This document shows positions 49,901 through 58,108 of a stretch of DNA of 64,000 nucleotides, one piece after another. Location: positions 62,001 to 126,000 of the forward strand of contig CANPFR010000003.1 in NCBI GenBank assembly GCA_947573445.1, in the 5' to 3' direction. This DNA is from an uncultured Clostridia bacterium. Lineage in GTDB: Bacteria; Bacillota; Clostridia; TANB77; CAG-508. Positions within the stretch are counted from its first letter, which is position 1; each line of letters begins with the position of its first letter. A program made the position numbers and the translations under genes. The notes beneath the pieces were generated by a model. That model worked only from the letters and a program-made list of their open reading frames with translations. It made no database searches and was not told the origin of the DNA.

Positions 49901-50126
49901 TAAACTGATAATTATTCACTATTTCAAGTTGTTTACGAAGATTATTAATGAGTTCATCAGCATGATGGATTTCTAGATACTCATATCCTTGCTCTGTGAG
50001 CATTTCAATGAATTCTTTTTCCAACTCTGCCTCACTTTGATATCCATCGGTAGTTTTTCTCACTGACTCATATTCTGTTACAACTGTAGATTTTTTCATT
50101 TCCATTATTACATTAAATTTACTCAT
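46995..50126 (-). CDS. hsdR: Type I restriction endonuclease subunit R (HsdR)
   Basis: 1,043 residues, intact. The nuclease site reads LVHIELKRRG (ExK) after YDVSILVNGLP. The helicase motor has Walker A HTTGSGKT, DECHRSQFGEM (motif II), GFTGTPIF (motif III) and FLTGFDATTLNTLWVD (motif V). It belongs to the EcoR124-like R subunits. It begins within the hsdS stop (8-nt overlap) with AAGGAG upstream. Together with hsdS and hsdM it forms a complete restriction-modification operon. Confidence 0.95.
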   Translation of the reverse strand: MSKFNVIMEMKKSTVVTEYESVRKTTDGYQSEAELEKEFIEMLTEQGYEYLEIHHADELINNLRKQLEIVNNYQFTDTEWERFFHHCIANQNDGIVEKTRKIQEDYIQVLKKDDGTSKNITLIDKKCIHNNGLQVINQYTEKNGNYTNRYDVSILVNGLPLVHIELKRRGVLLKEAFHQINRYQKDSFWAGSGLYEYVQIFVISNGTNTKYYSNTTRESHIREQSTKKSKSKKTSNSFEFTSFWADSNNKVITDLVDFTRTFFAKHTILNILTKYCVFTSEDLLLVMRPYQIVATERILNRIEVSTNYKMMGKPEAGGYIWHTTGSGKTLTSFKTAQLASGLECIDKVLFIVDRKDLDYQTIKEYDRFQKGAANGNRSTKVLQKQLEDTTSKIIVTTIQKLSEFVKRNKHHPIYQKHLVLIFDECHRSQFGEMHRLIVNNFKNYHLFGFTGTPIFAKNARGKTSSNFCTTEQIFGEKLHTYTIVDAINDGNVLPFRIDYVNTIKAKEGVKDKEVQSINTEEALVSQERVSKVVSYIIEHFDQKTKRNSFYKLKGQRINGFNSMFAVSSISMAKKYYLEFKKQLEEKHKDLTIATIYSFSANEEENPDGMLDDEGFETDLLDSSSREFLDFVIQEYNQTFKTNFSSEGNGFQDYYKDLSDKVKHREIDLVIVVNMFLTGFDATTLNTLWVDKNLKQHGLIQSYSRTNRILNSVKTYGNIVCFRDLQKATNDAIALFGDKNATGIVLLKSYENYYYGYEDENGRKQIGYEERIATLLQKYPLGEPIISEQAKKDFILLVGNILRLTNILSSFDQFQGNEILSPRDLQDYIGTYNDLYEEFKILKVDKETESIKDDIVFEMELVKQVEVNIDYILMLVAKYHESNCSDKEILGSIDKAVKSSLALRSKKELIDNFIFKMNVHENVYDDWEKFVKEQKEIDLKNIISQENLNENETRKFLHNSFRDGQVKVVGTDIEKILPPMRRFGSNRSEKKKTIIEKLKKFFEKYFGLGIAKDENDASGYNSEVETDSHLTKVPQKHENETVLK

Positions 50127-51321
50127 TTGACTTCAACTCCTTAAAAGTTAATAACTTATCCCTATAATGTTCATATTGCTTCTGCCTGGCTTGGATTTCA
50201 ACTGATAGAGAATCTAAAATATCGTTGTATAGTTTTTCAAATTTATCTAATATATTTACAACTCTTTTTTGCACTTCAAGTGGCGGAACAAATATTAATA
50301 AATTTCTAAAATCTCTCTGATTTAATTTGGGTATGTTTCCACGAATTAAATTAGTGATATTTATTATTTGAATATAATAGTATAAATATCTGAGTAATAC
50401 TCCCTCTGTTTCTTTTATAATATGAGCATGATTATTAACCCATATTTTTCCCTCTGCCCATGTTGTAATAGGTGTTCCATTTCTATTTACTACACTACCA
50501 TCTTCTCCTACTAAAACATATCTTCCATCAAATAAATAATCTGATACATAATCTTGAATCCCATTTGCTCCATAATATGGATACTCTCCTTTTATTCTCT
50601 TGGACTTTTTAATTGGTTCCCTTTTACTATCTAATATTTCACAACAATCACCCAACTTATTAAATTCTCCAATTTTGCTACTCAAAACTAATATATCTCT
50701 TTTATAGTACTCATACTGTTTCTGCCTACCTTCCAGCTCTGCTGAGAGTTGTTCTGAAAGTTTAGTTGAAAATTCTGAAAAATTATCTAAGATGCGGACA
50801 ATTTCACATTGTACTTCTATTGGTGGAACAGGACACTTTAAATCTAACACAGCTTTCATATTAGGATGTTTTATTCCAGATCCCCTATAAAAACTACTTA
50901 TTACATCTATTTTACTTTGCATCCAATAATATAAAAACTTATTATTCAATTTATTAATATCCAAAGAAGTGGCAATTCTATTGTCTCCTGTTACAAACTT
51001 TCCTTTATAGTACTTAACATTCGGTGTACCTCCCCACGGAATACAAACAATTTCTCCCTCTGCTAAATATTCTTTTGCCAATTCTTCTGTTGTATATCTT
51101 CTTTCTCTTGATATGCCTGTTGCTATATAAAGAATTTCTCCATTTTCTCTTTCAACCTTATTAAACTCTGAAGAAAGATAATATTTATATGAAATAACCT
51201 TTGTTTGCTTTTCTCTCGAAACTCCATTAAATTTTTTATCCCATATTGTAAGTGACCACAATGGCTCATATTGAACTCCTTCTGGGCACAACTCTTCCAG
51301 CAGTTTTGCTAATTTACTCAT
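50119..51321 (-). CDS. hsdS: Type I specificity subunit S (HsdS)
   Basis: About 400 residues with two target recognition domains. Each ends with a conserved helix (QKQYEYYKRDIL and QKQYEHYRDKLL). The P-P-(I/L)-E-V-Q landmark before each spacer is also repeated (PVPPIEVQ and FVPPLEVQ). I use ATG 51321 because GAGGTGG lies just upstream; the frame to 51345 would overlap hsdM further. It sets the DNA recognition sequence. Confidence 0.93.
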   Translation of the reverse strand: MSKLAKLLEELCPEGVQYEPLWSLTIWDKKFNGVSREKQTKVISYKYYLSSEFNKVERENGEILYIATGISRERRYTTEELAKEYLAEGEIVCIPWGGTPNVKYYKGKFVTGDNRIATSLDINKLNNKFLYYWMQSKIDVISSFYRGSGIKHPNMKAVLDLKCPVPPIEVQCEIVRILDNFSEFSTKLSEQLSAELEGRQKQYEYYKRDILVLSSKIGEFNKLGDCCEILDSKREPIKKSKRIKGEYPYYGANGIQDYVSDYLFDGRYVLVGEDGSVVNRNGTPITTWAEGKIWVNNHAHIIKETEGVLLRYLYYYIQIINITNLIRGNIPKLNQRDFRNLLIFVPPLEVQKRVVNILDKFEKLYNDILDSLSVEIQARQKQYEHYRDKLLTFKELKSNE

Positions 51322-52882
51322 TTTCCACCTCAATTTCTGCAACAATCTTTTTTATCTCCTCACGAAGCTCTTGTTCTCTTGCAACAATTTCTTCTAGAGT
51401 CTGGTTCAGTTCACTAATGTCAATTTTTTCTCTGGTATCTTCCTTTTTAACATAGGTAGATACCGACAAATTATAATCATTTCCCTCGATTTCCTCTTTA
51501 GAAACCAGTTTTGCAACATATTCTATATCTATTCTGTCTGTAAATATTTTTACAATATGTTCAACATTTTCATCTGTTAATTTGTTATTATTCGTAACCT
51601 TAACACATTCATTTGTTGCATCAATAAACAATATTCCATTATCTTTTTTACTCTTCTTCAAAACCATAATACAAGTCGCAATTGATGTACCAAAAAATAA
51701 ATTATCGGGTAAACTAATGATACAATCAATAAAATTATGTTCTACTAAATATTTTCTAATCTTTTGCTCAGCACCACTTCGATATAAAACCCCTGGGAAA
51801 CACACAATAGATGCTGTTCCATTAGTTGCAAGCCAAGCTAAAGAATGCATGATAAAAGCAAAATCAGCTTTTGATTTTGGTGCCAAAACACCTGCTGGCG
51901 AATAACGTGGATCATTAATTAGCACTGCATTATCGTCTCCTGCCCATTTTATCGAATAAGGGGGATTAGAAACAATTACTTCAAATGGTCCATCCTCCTC
52001 ATGTTGTGGTGAAACTAATGTATCTTCACAAACAATATCAAATTTATCATAGCCAATATCATGTAAAAACATATTGATTCTACAAAGATTATATGTTGTT
52101 AAATTAATTTCTTGTCCAAAAAAACCATTTCTTACATTATCTTTTCCCAATATTTTTGCTGACTTTAACAACAGGGAACCTGAACCACAAGCAGGATCAT
52201 ATACTTTATTTACCGTTCTTTTCCCTACAATAGCTAGTTTTGTTAACAATTCACTCACTTCTTGCGGTGTATAAAACTCTCCACCAGATTTTCCTGCATT
52301 TGAAGCATACATTGACATTAAAAATTCATAAGCATCTCCAAAAGCATCAATCGAATTATCCTGATAATTTCCCAGTGAAATATTAGCAATTCCTTCTAAT
52401 ATTTTTACTAACTTATCATTTCTTTTACTAACAGTTGCCCCTAGTTTATTGCTATTTACATCAATATCATCAAACAATCCAGCAAAATCATCTTCACTTT
52501 CTGCTCCTTGAGCAGAATTTTCAATATTCTTAAATATTTTTTCTAAAGTTTCATTTAAGTTTTCATCATTTTTGGCTGTTTTGCAAACATTACAAAACAA
52601 TTCAGAGGGAAGAATAAAAAATCCTTTAATATTTACCATTTCTTCTCTTATTGTCTCTGCCTCAACATCCGATAATTGACTATAATCAAAGTCCACATCT
52701 CCTGCTTCTCTTTCTCCATTATTAATATAAGTTGCAATATTTTCAGAAATGTATCGATAAAACATCATTCCCAATATATACTGCTTAAAATCCCAACCAT
52801 CTATAGAGCCTCTCAATTCATCTGCTATTGCCCATATTGCTTTATGTAGCTCTTCTCTTTCCTTGCTATTTTGATTACTCAT
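51314..52882 (-). CDS. hsdM: Type I DNA methyltransferase subunit M (HsdM)
   Basis: 522 residues with SAM motif DPACGSGSLLLK and catalytic NPPYSIKW. The usual N-terminal helical domain ISENIATYINNGE and the block YTPQEVSELLTKL are present. It is first gene of the operon and overlaps hsdS. A standard N6-adenine methylase expected to modify half-methylated sites. Confidence 0.95.
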   Translation of the reverse strand: MSNQNSKEREELHKAIWAIADELRGSIDGWDFKQYILGMMFYRYISENIATYINNGEREAGDVDFDYSQLSDVEAETIREEMVNIKGFFILPSELFCNVCKTAKNDENLNETLEKIFKNIENSAQGAESEDDFAGLFDDIDVNSNKLGATVSKRNDKLVKILEGIANISLGNYQDNSIDAFGDAYEFLMSMYASNAGKSGGEFYTPQEVSELLTKLAIVGKRTVNKVYDPACGSGSLLLKSAKILGKDNVRNGFFGQEINLTTYNLCRINMFLHDIGYDKFDIVCEDTLVSPQHEEDGPFEVIVSNPPYSIKWAGDDNAVLINDPRYSPAGVLAPKSKADFAFIMHSLAWLATNGTASIVCFPGVLYRSGAEQKIRKYLVEHNFIDCIISLPDNLFFGTSIATCIMVLKKSKKDNGILFIDATNECVKVTNNNKLTDENVEHIVKIFTDRIDIEYVAKLVSKEEIEGNDYNLSVSTYVKKEDTREKIDISELNQTLEEIVAREQELREEIKKIVAEIEVENE

Positions 52883-53094
52883 TTTATCCTCCCTTTTTCA
52901 CCATACCTCTATTTTATCCTATATCACATTTTTCGTTTTTTTTCAACATCATAATTTTTTATATTGTGACAGAACTTTAAAAACTAATAATGACATTATG
53001 AATTTCTAATCATTCTTTTTACATCTTCACAGCTTTTATCTGCAAAACCCATCATTAACTATTTTTGATTTATTGAAAATTACTTAGATTTCAA

Positions 53095-53138
53095 ATAAAA
53101 AACAAGGCCCAGTCATTATTTAACATTACTGAGCCTTG
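53095..53138 (-). terminator. Terminator after the 290-residue unknown gene
   Basis: The imperfect stem CAAGGCYCAGT with its complement (53103-53113 and 53128-53138) is followed by a T-rich tract on the minus strand, 13 nt past the stop. Confidence 0.75.
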
Positions 53139-53150
53139 TCTTTGTCTTAA

Positions 53151-54023
53151 TCAATCAAGCCTATAGTCGATTGTATTATACCAAATAGTTATCTCTTTTT
53201 GCTTTGTAGTATAACTTGCACAAAGATGTTGAATATATGGCTCTATTGAACCTGGACCTGTAAAATTCTGCCAAAAGAACATTCTTTCCCTGCCATAATC
53301 GCTTTCATCTATTTCATACCATCCTGAATATCTTCTCCTTTTCTGAATAATCATTTTCCAACTTGGCTCAAGATATAAAGAATTTTCAATAATTCCCATT
53401 TGACAGCCATTAACTGGACCAATAAACTTATCACAAATACCAAATTTATCACAGTGGAGATATTCTTCTTCCTTAGTATCAAAATAGAGCATATGATTTC
53501 CGCCTGGCAAACAAACTGTGTTAACCCACTTACTTTTTACAATATCGATGATATCATCATCAAGCCAAATTATTACATCATATGGCGTACAATTATGTAC
53601 TTTAAGTTGATAAGCTGGATTTTGAAATGATTTGATTGAACGTTTTTGTAACATCCACTTTTTGGGCATATGCCTAAATTCAATCACACCATCATTCAAA
53701 ACAGGTACAACATCATTTTGTAAAAAGCCTTGTCTAACTTGTCTTCCTATAATTACGCCACCTTCTTCATCAAACCAAAATTTTCCATTTGGCGTATTTA
53801 CCCAAAATCTTGAAACTAAATAATCAGAAGATATTGTTTTGGTTTCACCTTCGCCCAAGTACATCCATTGCATAGAACCAGCTTCTCTTACTACCATCAG
53901 CTTATATTTTGTGCAATTTTTGAATACCATTTCGTAAGGTGTTTTTGCCCAAGCAATATATTCGTGATTGGCACTTTTTACAAATTTCCACCTATCTGTT
54001 TCATAGCTATAGATTTTCCGCAT
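53151..54023 (-). CDS. Unknown protein with an internal duplication and CGG at codon 2
   Basis: 290 residues, not recognised. Two tandem beta-rich halves share NCTKYKLMV/NCTPYDVII, a hydrophobic Trp-rich stretch and an FDxEE-type segment, so the gene arose by duplication. No signal peptide or membrane segment. Start ATG follows AAAGGAGG. Codon 2 is CGG and must be read as Arg, because a +1 shift ends at once. It lies in accessory DNA beside the restriction operon and could be a recent arrival not yet adapted to the host's decoding. Confidence 0.75.
   Translation of the reverse strand: MRKIYSYETDRWKFVKSANHEYIAWAKTPYEMVFKNCTKYKLMVVREAGSMQWMYLGEGETKTISSDYLVSRFWVNTPNGKFWFDEEGGVIIGRQVRQGFLQNDVVPVLNDGVIEFRHMPKKWMLQKRSIKSFQNPAYQLKVHNCTPYDVIIWLDDDIIDIVKSKWVNTVCLPGGNHMLYFDTKEEEYLHCDKFGICDKFIGPVNGCQMGIIENSLYLEPSWKMIIQKRRRYSGWYEIDESDYGRERMFFWQNFTGPGSIEPYIQHLCASYTTKQKEITIWYNTIDYRLD
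54018..54020 (-). other. In-frame CGG at codon 2 that must be read without a shift
   Basis: Coding strand ATG CGG AAA. The second of the two exceptions to the CGG pattern. Confidence 0.8.
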
Positions 54024-54216
54024 CTTTTTGCCTCCTTTAATTGACCTATTAATTTTTCAAAGTGTTACATTGTTATTTAGCATAACACATAAAACATTTT
54101 TTGTAAAGTATGTCTTTATTAAATTCAAAACTAAATCATGAGACTCGATTACTAATTTGTACATGTTTTTAATATTTCTCCCTTTTTGACTTGTCCTACC
54201 AAATTGTAAGTTATCA

Positions 54217-54546
54217 TTATTTTCTTGTATTACAACTTCCACCTTTACTTTCATAATAATCTTGAAAAGCATGCACCACTTCTGGAACAGATTTTAATGA
54301 ATCAACATCAATTTTTTTATATATTTTTTCATTGCCCTTTTTTTCAATTATTTCTCCATCATCTTTAATCTTTATATAAAAAATTTCTTCTTTCCCATCC
54401 AATTCACAAACCATTGTTGTTTCAGTTGTTAAATTATGAGACTTTGGGAAAATAGTAAAGTTTCCAATTATCGCTACGAATATGATAGTAAGGATAAAAA
54501 TTATTTTTCTATTTGATTTTTTTATAAACAAACAAAACATCATCAC
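54217..54546 (-). CDS. Small signal-anchored or lipoprotein-like unknown protein
   Basis: 109 residues. A hydrophobic N-terminal segment (about 14-32) is followed by a small domain with TTMVCELDGKEEIFYIKI and a C-terminal helix. The Cys near the membrane exit is not in a clear lipobox. It overlaps the preceding gene by 38 nt; the two probably form a pair. Family not recognised. Confidence 0.55.
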   Translation of the reverse strand: MMMFCLFIKKSNRKIIFILTIIFVAIIGNFTIFPKSHNLTTETTMVCELDGKEEIFYIKIKDDGEIIEKKGNEKIYKKIDVDSLKSVPEVVHAFQDYYESKGGSCNTRK

Positions 54547-54823
54547 TAGAAAAATTACATCTAAAATGACTCCATTCTATTAAACCATCGACTGTAACAT
54601 TTGGTGTAAAAAATTTAATTACTCCCTGCAATAAATAGAAACTGCAACACATACTTGCTAAATATAGAAAAGTATTAAACATTGCATTTTTATTAGAACA
54701 ACTTAAATATATTATAAAAGTTGTTGAAAATATCCAAAATCCAAATGTTCCTGCAATAGAACTCAATCCTAATACATCATTATGAGGTAATAAATTTACC
54801 AACTCTGTTACTATGCCAATCAT
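54509..54823 (-). CDS. Small membrane protein of unknown function
   Basis: 104 residues with three membrane segments (about 5-20, 25-45, 50-70) and a short soluble tail. It is directly upstream of and overlapping the next small gene. No family recognised. Its ribosome site is weak. Confidence 0.5.
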   Translation of the reverse strand: MIGIVTELVNLLPHNDVLGLSSIAGTFGFWIFSTTFIIYLSCSNKNAMFNTFLYLASMCCSFYLLQGVIKFFTPNVTVDGLIEWSHFRCNFSSDDVLFVYKKIK

Positions 54824-54852
54824 TAAACCAAAAACAATTACTTTTTTAATAA

Positions 54853-54957
54853 ATTCTCATTGCAAGAGAGAAAGAAAGTGAAATAAAACAGAAGGAAGAA
54901 CTAAATTACATATTAATCAATTATTCAGAAGATTTAAGAATAGGATACAGAGAATAG
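54853..54957 (+). pseudogene. Short C-terminal gene relic
   Basis: Open frame of 34 codons following a stop, highly charged, ending in NYILINYSEDLRIGYRE-like text typical of a protein tail. No start or ribosome site. It probably remains from a gene removed by insertion or deletion. The origin is unknown. Confidence 0.35.
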
Positions 54958-55143
54958 GACAATTTTTTATTTCCTAGTTTATTCCTTTTGATTGATATAT
55001 TTTAATATAGCTTTTGTCATATTTGACATTGATTATTTTCATTTTCTTGTTTCTCCTTTACTTTAATTTTATATCTTAATTTTGTCATAATCTTATTTGA
55101 TGTGCTAGTGCTGGGGAGAGTAGAAGTAAAGGTAGATAACTAA

Positions 55144-55165
55144 AGCCCACTATTGCTAGTGGACT
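55144..55165 (-). terminator. Hairpin after the signal-anchored gene
   Basis: A 9-bp stem with one G-U pair and a TTGC loop lies 31 nt past the stop at 55196; the T tract after it is modest. Confidence 0.55.
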
Positions 55166-55195
55166 TTTGATTTGCTATTTTAATATGTTTCTTTT

Positions 55196-56686
55196 TTATC
55201 CTCTATAAGCTGTTATGTCTTTTGTTGAATATTCTACTGTGCCATTATCGTTGATAACCATGTATTTCTGTATGTAGACATCATCTGGGTTTTCATAAAC
55301 AACATTTCCATTATATCCTGCTACATTTCCTGCTACATTGACTACTAATTTTCCATTTACAATTTGTGTTCTAAGATAATCTACTTCTGTTAATTCTGTA
55401 TCTCCATCTATTCTATATACTACTTTTCCTTTTAAATCTACTTTCATAATTAAATCTTTGTTTTCATTTCCAATCAAGATAATTCCGTCAGACATCATAA
55501 TTGCTTTTGTTTTATAACCTACGATTACTGGTTCAATAACATTTTCGCCAGTTTTTAAATCAATTAAGTATAGGTTATTATCAACTACGATTGTCATTTG
55601 GCTTTGTGTATAGTCCATAGGGCTGACATTTCTTAAATCATTTGAGGTATATTCAAATTCTCGGCTCCATAATTTATTTAAGTCTTTATCAAAGTAATCT
55701 ATATAAGCATATTTTAGGTTGCTATCATAAGTTGTTACTATGAAATGATTGAAGTCTGCTGATATGAATAAATTTTTTGCGATTGTGTCAGGTAGATTGT
55801 TGTAATCTTTGTCGTATGTTATTGAATTATTACTCATTCTAAATGCTTTGAAATTAACATTAGACTGATTATCTAAAATTGCTAAGTAATAATTAGGATT
55901 GGTTGATGTACCTTGATAACCTCCGTCAATGTCATACATAGGTTGTTTTTCTCCACCTTGAAAACTTATCTTTATATCTTTTCCGAATATATGCTCTGCA
56001 ACTTTTCTTACCATATCAGCGTCATCTTTTTTGGCTGAATTAGTAATATCAAAGTCATATTTCTCTATTTTGATAGAGTTGATTACTGGTAATGTATAAG
56101 TTGTTCCGTCAATTTCTCTTGTTTCTACTCCTACATATCTTCCATAAAGATTAACCCCGTCTTTCTCTAGTAGTCTTTCTTCTAGTTGTTCCCCTTTTAC
56201 AATACATAATCTTTCTGTTGAACCATTTAGAGTATATTCGTCTGTTGCTAATGGTCCGAATTGATAACCCATTTCGTCCTCATACACTAATAGTTCTAAT
56301 TCCTCATTGGTTGATTTTAATACTTTTACGACACCACCGATTGTTCTTATTTTAGCTTGTTCAAATAATTGTGGGTATCTTTGAAGTGTATCAACTGGAG
56401 CAAAGAAGTAATTAGTATCACTGTCAAAGTATTTCAAGATTGCTTGTTGTGTTTCGTCCAAATTCTCGTCATCAGGTTTCATATTATAGAAACTGACTGA
56501 ACTAAGATTTTCACTAATATTGCCACTTGTGATTTCAATAAGATTTTCACTAATGTTGCCACTTGTGATTTCAAATTGTGGTTTATTCTTGCTGTCATTT
56601 CCTTTTGTGTTTAAGAAGTACACTCCAATTCCTACTACTCCTATTACTAATATTATACTAACAATTATTATTACTTTCTTTTTCAT
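55196..56686 (-). CDS. Membrane-anchored beta-propeller-like unknown protein
   Basis: 496 residues with an N-terminal membrane anchor (about 4-27), so it lies outside the membrane. The C-terminal 250 residues contain strand repeats of the kind YDSNLKYAYIDYFDKDLNKL and DLKTGENVIEPVIV, suggesting a beta-propeller or PQQ-like fold. Near residues 38-61 a 12-residue unit (EITSGNISENLI/S) occurs twice because of a 36-nt tandem repeat. Function unknown. Confidence 0.65.
   Translation of the reverse strand: MKKKVIIIVSIILVIGVVGIGVYFLNTKGNDSKNKPQFEITSGNISENLIEITSGNISENLSSVSFYNMKPDDENLDETQQAILKYFDSDTNYFFAPVDTLQRYPQLFEQAKIRTIGGVVKVLKSTNEELELLVYEDEMGYQFGPLATDEYTLNGSTERLCIVKGEQLEERLLEKDGVNLYGRYVGVETREIDGTTYTLPVINSIKIEKYDFDITNSAKKDDADMVRKVAEHIFGKDIKISFQGGEKQPMYDIDGGYQGTSTNPNYYLAILDNQSNVNFKAFRMSNNSITYDKDYNNLPDTIAKNLFISADFNHFIVTTYDSNLKYAYIDYFDKDLNKLWSREFEYTSNDLRNVSPMDYTQSQMTIVVDNNLYLIDLKTGENVIEPVIVGYKTKAIMMSDGIILIGNENKDLIMKVDLKGKVVYRIDGDTELTEVDYLRTQIVNGKLVVNVAGNVAGYNGNVVYENPDDVYIQKYMVINDNGTVEYSTKDITAYRG
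56504..56575 (-). repeat. 36-nt tandem duplication
   Basis: Two adjacent 36-nt units (56504-56539 and 56540-56575) differ at two positions. They encode a duplicated 12-residue segment just after the membrane anchor. Confidence 0.9.
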
Positions 56687-56824
56687 CTTTTATCTCCTCT
56701 CAGATATATTTATTGTTACCGTATCACAGTTTTTATTATTTGTAAAGTACTATACTACAATATATTAAACTTTTTTATTTCTTATAATAAAATTCCTTTA
56801 GAATAAGTCTAGGAGAGTGATGTG

Positions 56825-57067
56825 ATGTTAGATAGAGAACTTTTTGAATATAAGAATTATGGTACAATTCAAATTGATTTAGATAGAATTATGAAAGAGA
56901 AGGAAGTTACTACTTATGAATTGAGTAGTAAAGCTAATATTCGCTTTCAAACCATACAGAATTTATGAAAGAATAGTTGCAGTAGAATTGATTTTGAGGT
57001 CTTGGCGAAGATTTGCTATATACTAAATTGTAAAGTAGAGAACGTTATCAAGTATGTTATTGATTAA
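56825..57067 (+). pseudogene. Xre-family regulator with an in-frame TGA
   Basis: A short Xre/Cro HTH protein: ATG at 56825, 46 sense codons (YELSSKANIRFQTIQNL), then TGA at 56966-56968, then 33 more codons in the same frame (KNSCSRIDFEVLAKICYILN). The homologous position in many such proteins is Trp, so a TGG to TGA change is likely. TGA ends other genes here, so this is not a sign of a changed stop code. It is a nonsense-inactivated gene or a leaky stop; a short HTH fragment may still be made. Confidence 0.7.
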
Positions 57068-57086
57068 CACTTGGTAACGTCCTTTT
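57040..57086 (+). terminator. Terminator spanning the end of the Xre gene
   Basis: The arms AACGTTATCAAGT and ACTTGGTAACGT pair (one G-U) across a 16-nt loop, followed by T-rich text. The stem overlaps the stop codon. It also lies just past the stop of the convergent minus-strand gene. Confidence 0.6.
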
Positions 57087-57088
57087 CC

Positions 57089-57517
57089 TTATGCTTGATT
57101 TTTAACAATTTTACATTCTCGGTCAAACTCTTTGGCTAGAATAATTGAGAATATGAAGATTTGTTCCTCGATTTCTCCGTCCATTTGAGAAATTACCTCG
57201 CAATATTCGTTAAATAACTGTTTCTGTTCCTCCGTCCAGTCTTCTTGTAATTCGTCTAATAAGCGATAATTTTTGTCCATATTTTGAATTTCCCTCATAA
57301 AGTTGATGTATAATTCCATTAGCATTGGGTATCTTTTGGCTCTTTCATCAGATGTAAATTCAAATACCTTGTAGAATTCTTCAACATAATCGTCAATACT
57401 TTTTTTGACCTTCATAGCTTTTAGGTCTGCTACTACTTTGTTCAGAGTAATTTTATGTGCCTCTGTTAGTGGAACTTCCAATTTCTCTAAACATTCTTTC
57501 ATCTTATTTTCATTCAT
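57089..57517 (-). CDS. Small helical accessory protein, paralogue 1
   Basis: 142 residues, mainly helical, acidic. The C-terminus EEQIFIFSIILAKEFDRECK matches closely the C-terminus of the gene at 62725-63090 (AQQIFVFGVILANELNRECK), and the middle helix shows the same pattern. Function unknown; the family is found in clostridial mobile DNA. Start ATG with AAGGAGGTAACTT upstream. Confidence 0.7.
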   Translation of the reverse strand: MNENKMKECLEKLEVPLTEAHKITLNKVVADLKAMKVKKSIDDYVEEFYKVFEFTSDERAKRYPMLMELYINFMREIQNMDKNYRLLDELQEDWTEEQKQLFNEYCEVISQMDGEIEEQIFIFSIILAKEFDRECKIVKNQA

Positions 57518-57859
57518 AAGTTACCTCCTTGGTTTCAATTTAAACTAAGTCGGATTCTATTACAAGTTTTATCAGTATTAGAAGTTGTTTAGACATAATA
57601 ATAGACACCTTGTATTGGTGCCTTATGTTAATTTTTGAATGCTATTTTTACTCGATTAGTTTCTGATTTTATTGATATTACTAGGTTTGTTTACTATCCT
57701 GTGTAATGCAAATTGAAGTCGATACGGGTATCATTTTATGATAAGTTGTGTTAAGTACAAAATGAAATCATTGACCTACAATGCAGTATTTGTAACACTT
57801 TGTGTTATTCTGTGATAAGTAAAAGCACTCTGTATAGAGTGCTTAAAAACCTTCAAAAA
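57518..57859. other. Intergenic region left of the tRNA-Met fragment
   Basis: 342 nt with no gene. It contains the hairpin at 57824-57843 that would terminate a transcript coming from the tRNA fragment. Confidence 0.5.
57824..57843 (-). terminator. Terminator downstream of the tRNA-Met 3' fragment
   Basis: The perfect stem AGCACTCT/AGAGTGCT with a GTAT loop is followed by TTTT on the minus strand, 17 nt from the tRNA 3' end; it looks like the original tRNA terminator. Confidence 0.6.
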
Positions 57860-57904
57860 TGGTTGCGGGAGTAAGACTCGAACTTACGACCTTTGGGTTA
57901 TGAG
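57860..57904 (-). mobile_element. tRNA-Met 3' fragment used as attachment site (att)
   Basis: The minus strand reads the anticodon loop CTCATAA, a T-arm containing GTTCGAGTC and an acceptor arm ending in CCA: the 3' part of a tRNA-Met (CAT). The 5' half is absent at 57905 onward and is replaced by unrelated sequence. A partial 3' tRNA copy with its own terminator downstream is the signature of an integration end (attR type). The intact tRNA-Met should lie at the far end of the element, right of 64000. A decayed tRNA gene is the alternative. Confidence 0.75.
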
Positions 57905-58108
57905 TTTTGTTTCGGGCTTTTTGTCTTGTTTTCTAACTTTTAATGATGTTCTGTAATGTGCATAAAATCAAGGTTCTGTTTGTTCTAATTTAAAATTTCA
58001 TTTTTTAACTTGTCGTAACTTTAGTCCCCGAATAGTCCCCCGAATTTTTATGTAACCAAAATTCTTAGAAATATATTCACTCTACTAAAAATTTATTAAA
58101 AACAGATA

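Larger units (their letters stand above)
54824..55195. other. Accessory intergenic region
   Basis: 372 nt between minus-strand genes. It contains the plus-strand relic at 54853-54957 and a terminator at 55144-55165; otherwise I see nothing. Confidence 0.5.

Noticed and set aside
54057..54272. 71-codon minus-strand frame overlapping the end of the 54217 gene
   Set aside because: No ribosome site, and its codon pattern does not look coding.
56825..57067. TGA read as Trp throughout the genome
   Set aside because: TGA ends several intact genes in the window, including the DUF402 gene and the conserved unknown gene at 37170.
57860..57904. A functional tRNA-Met gene
   Set aside because: The 5' acceptor strand, D-arm and 5' anticodon stem are missing.
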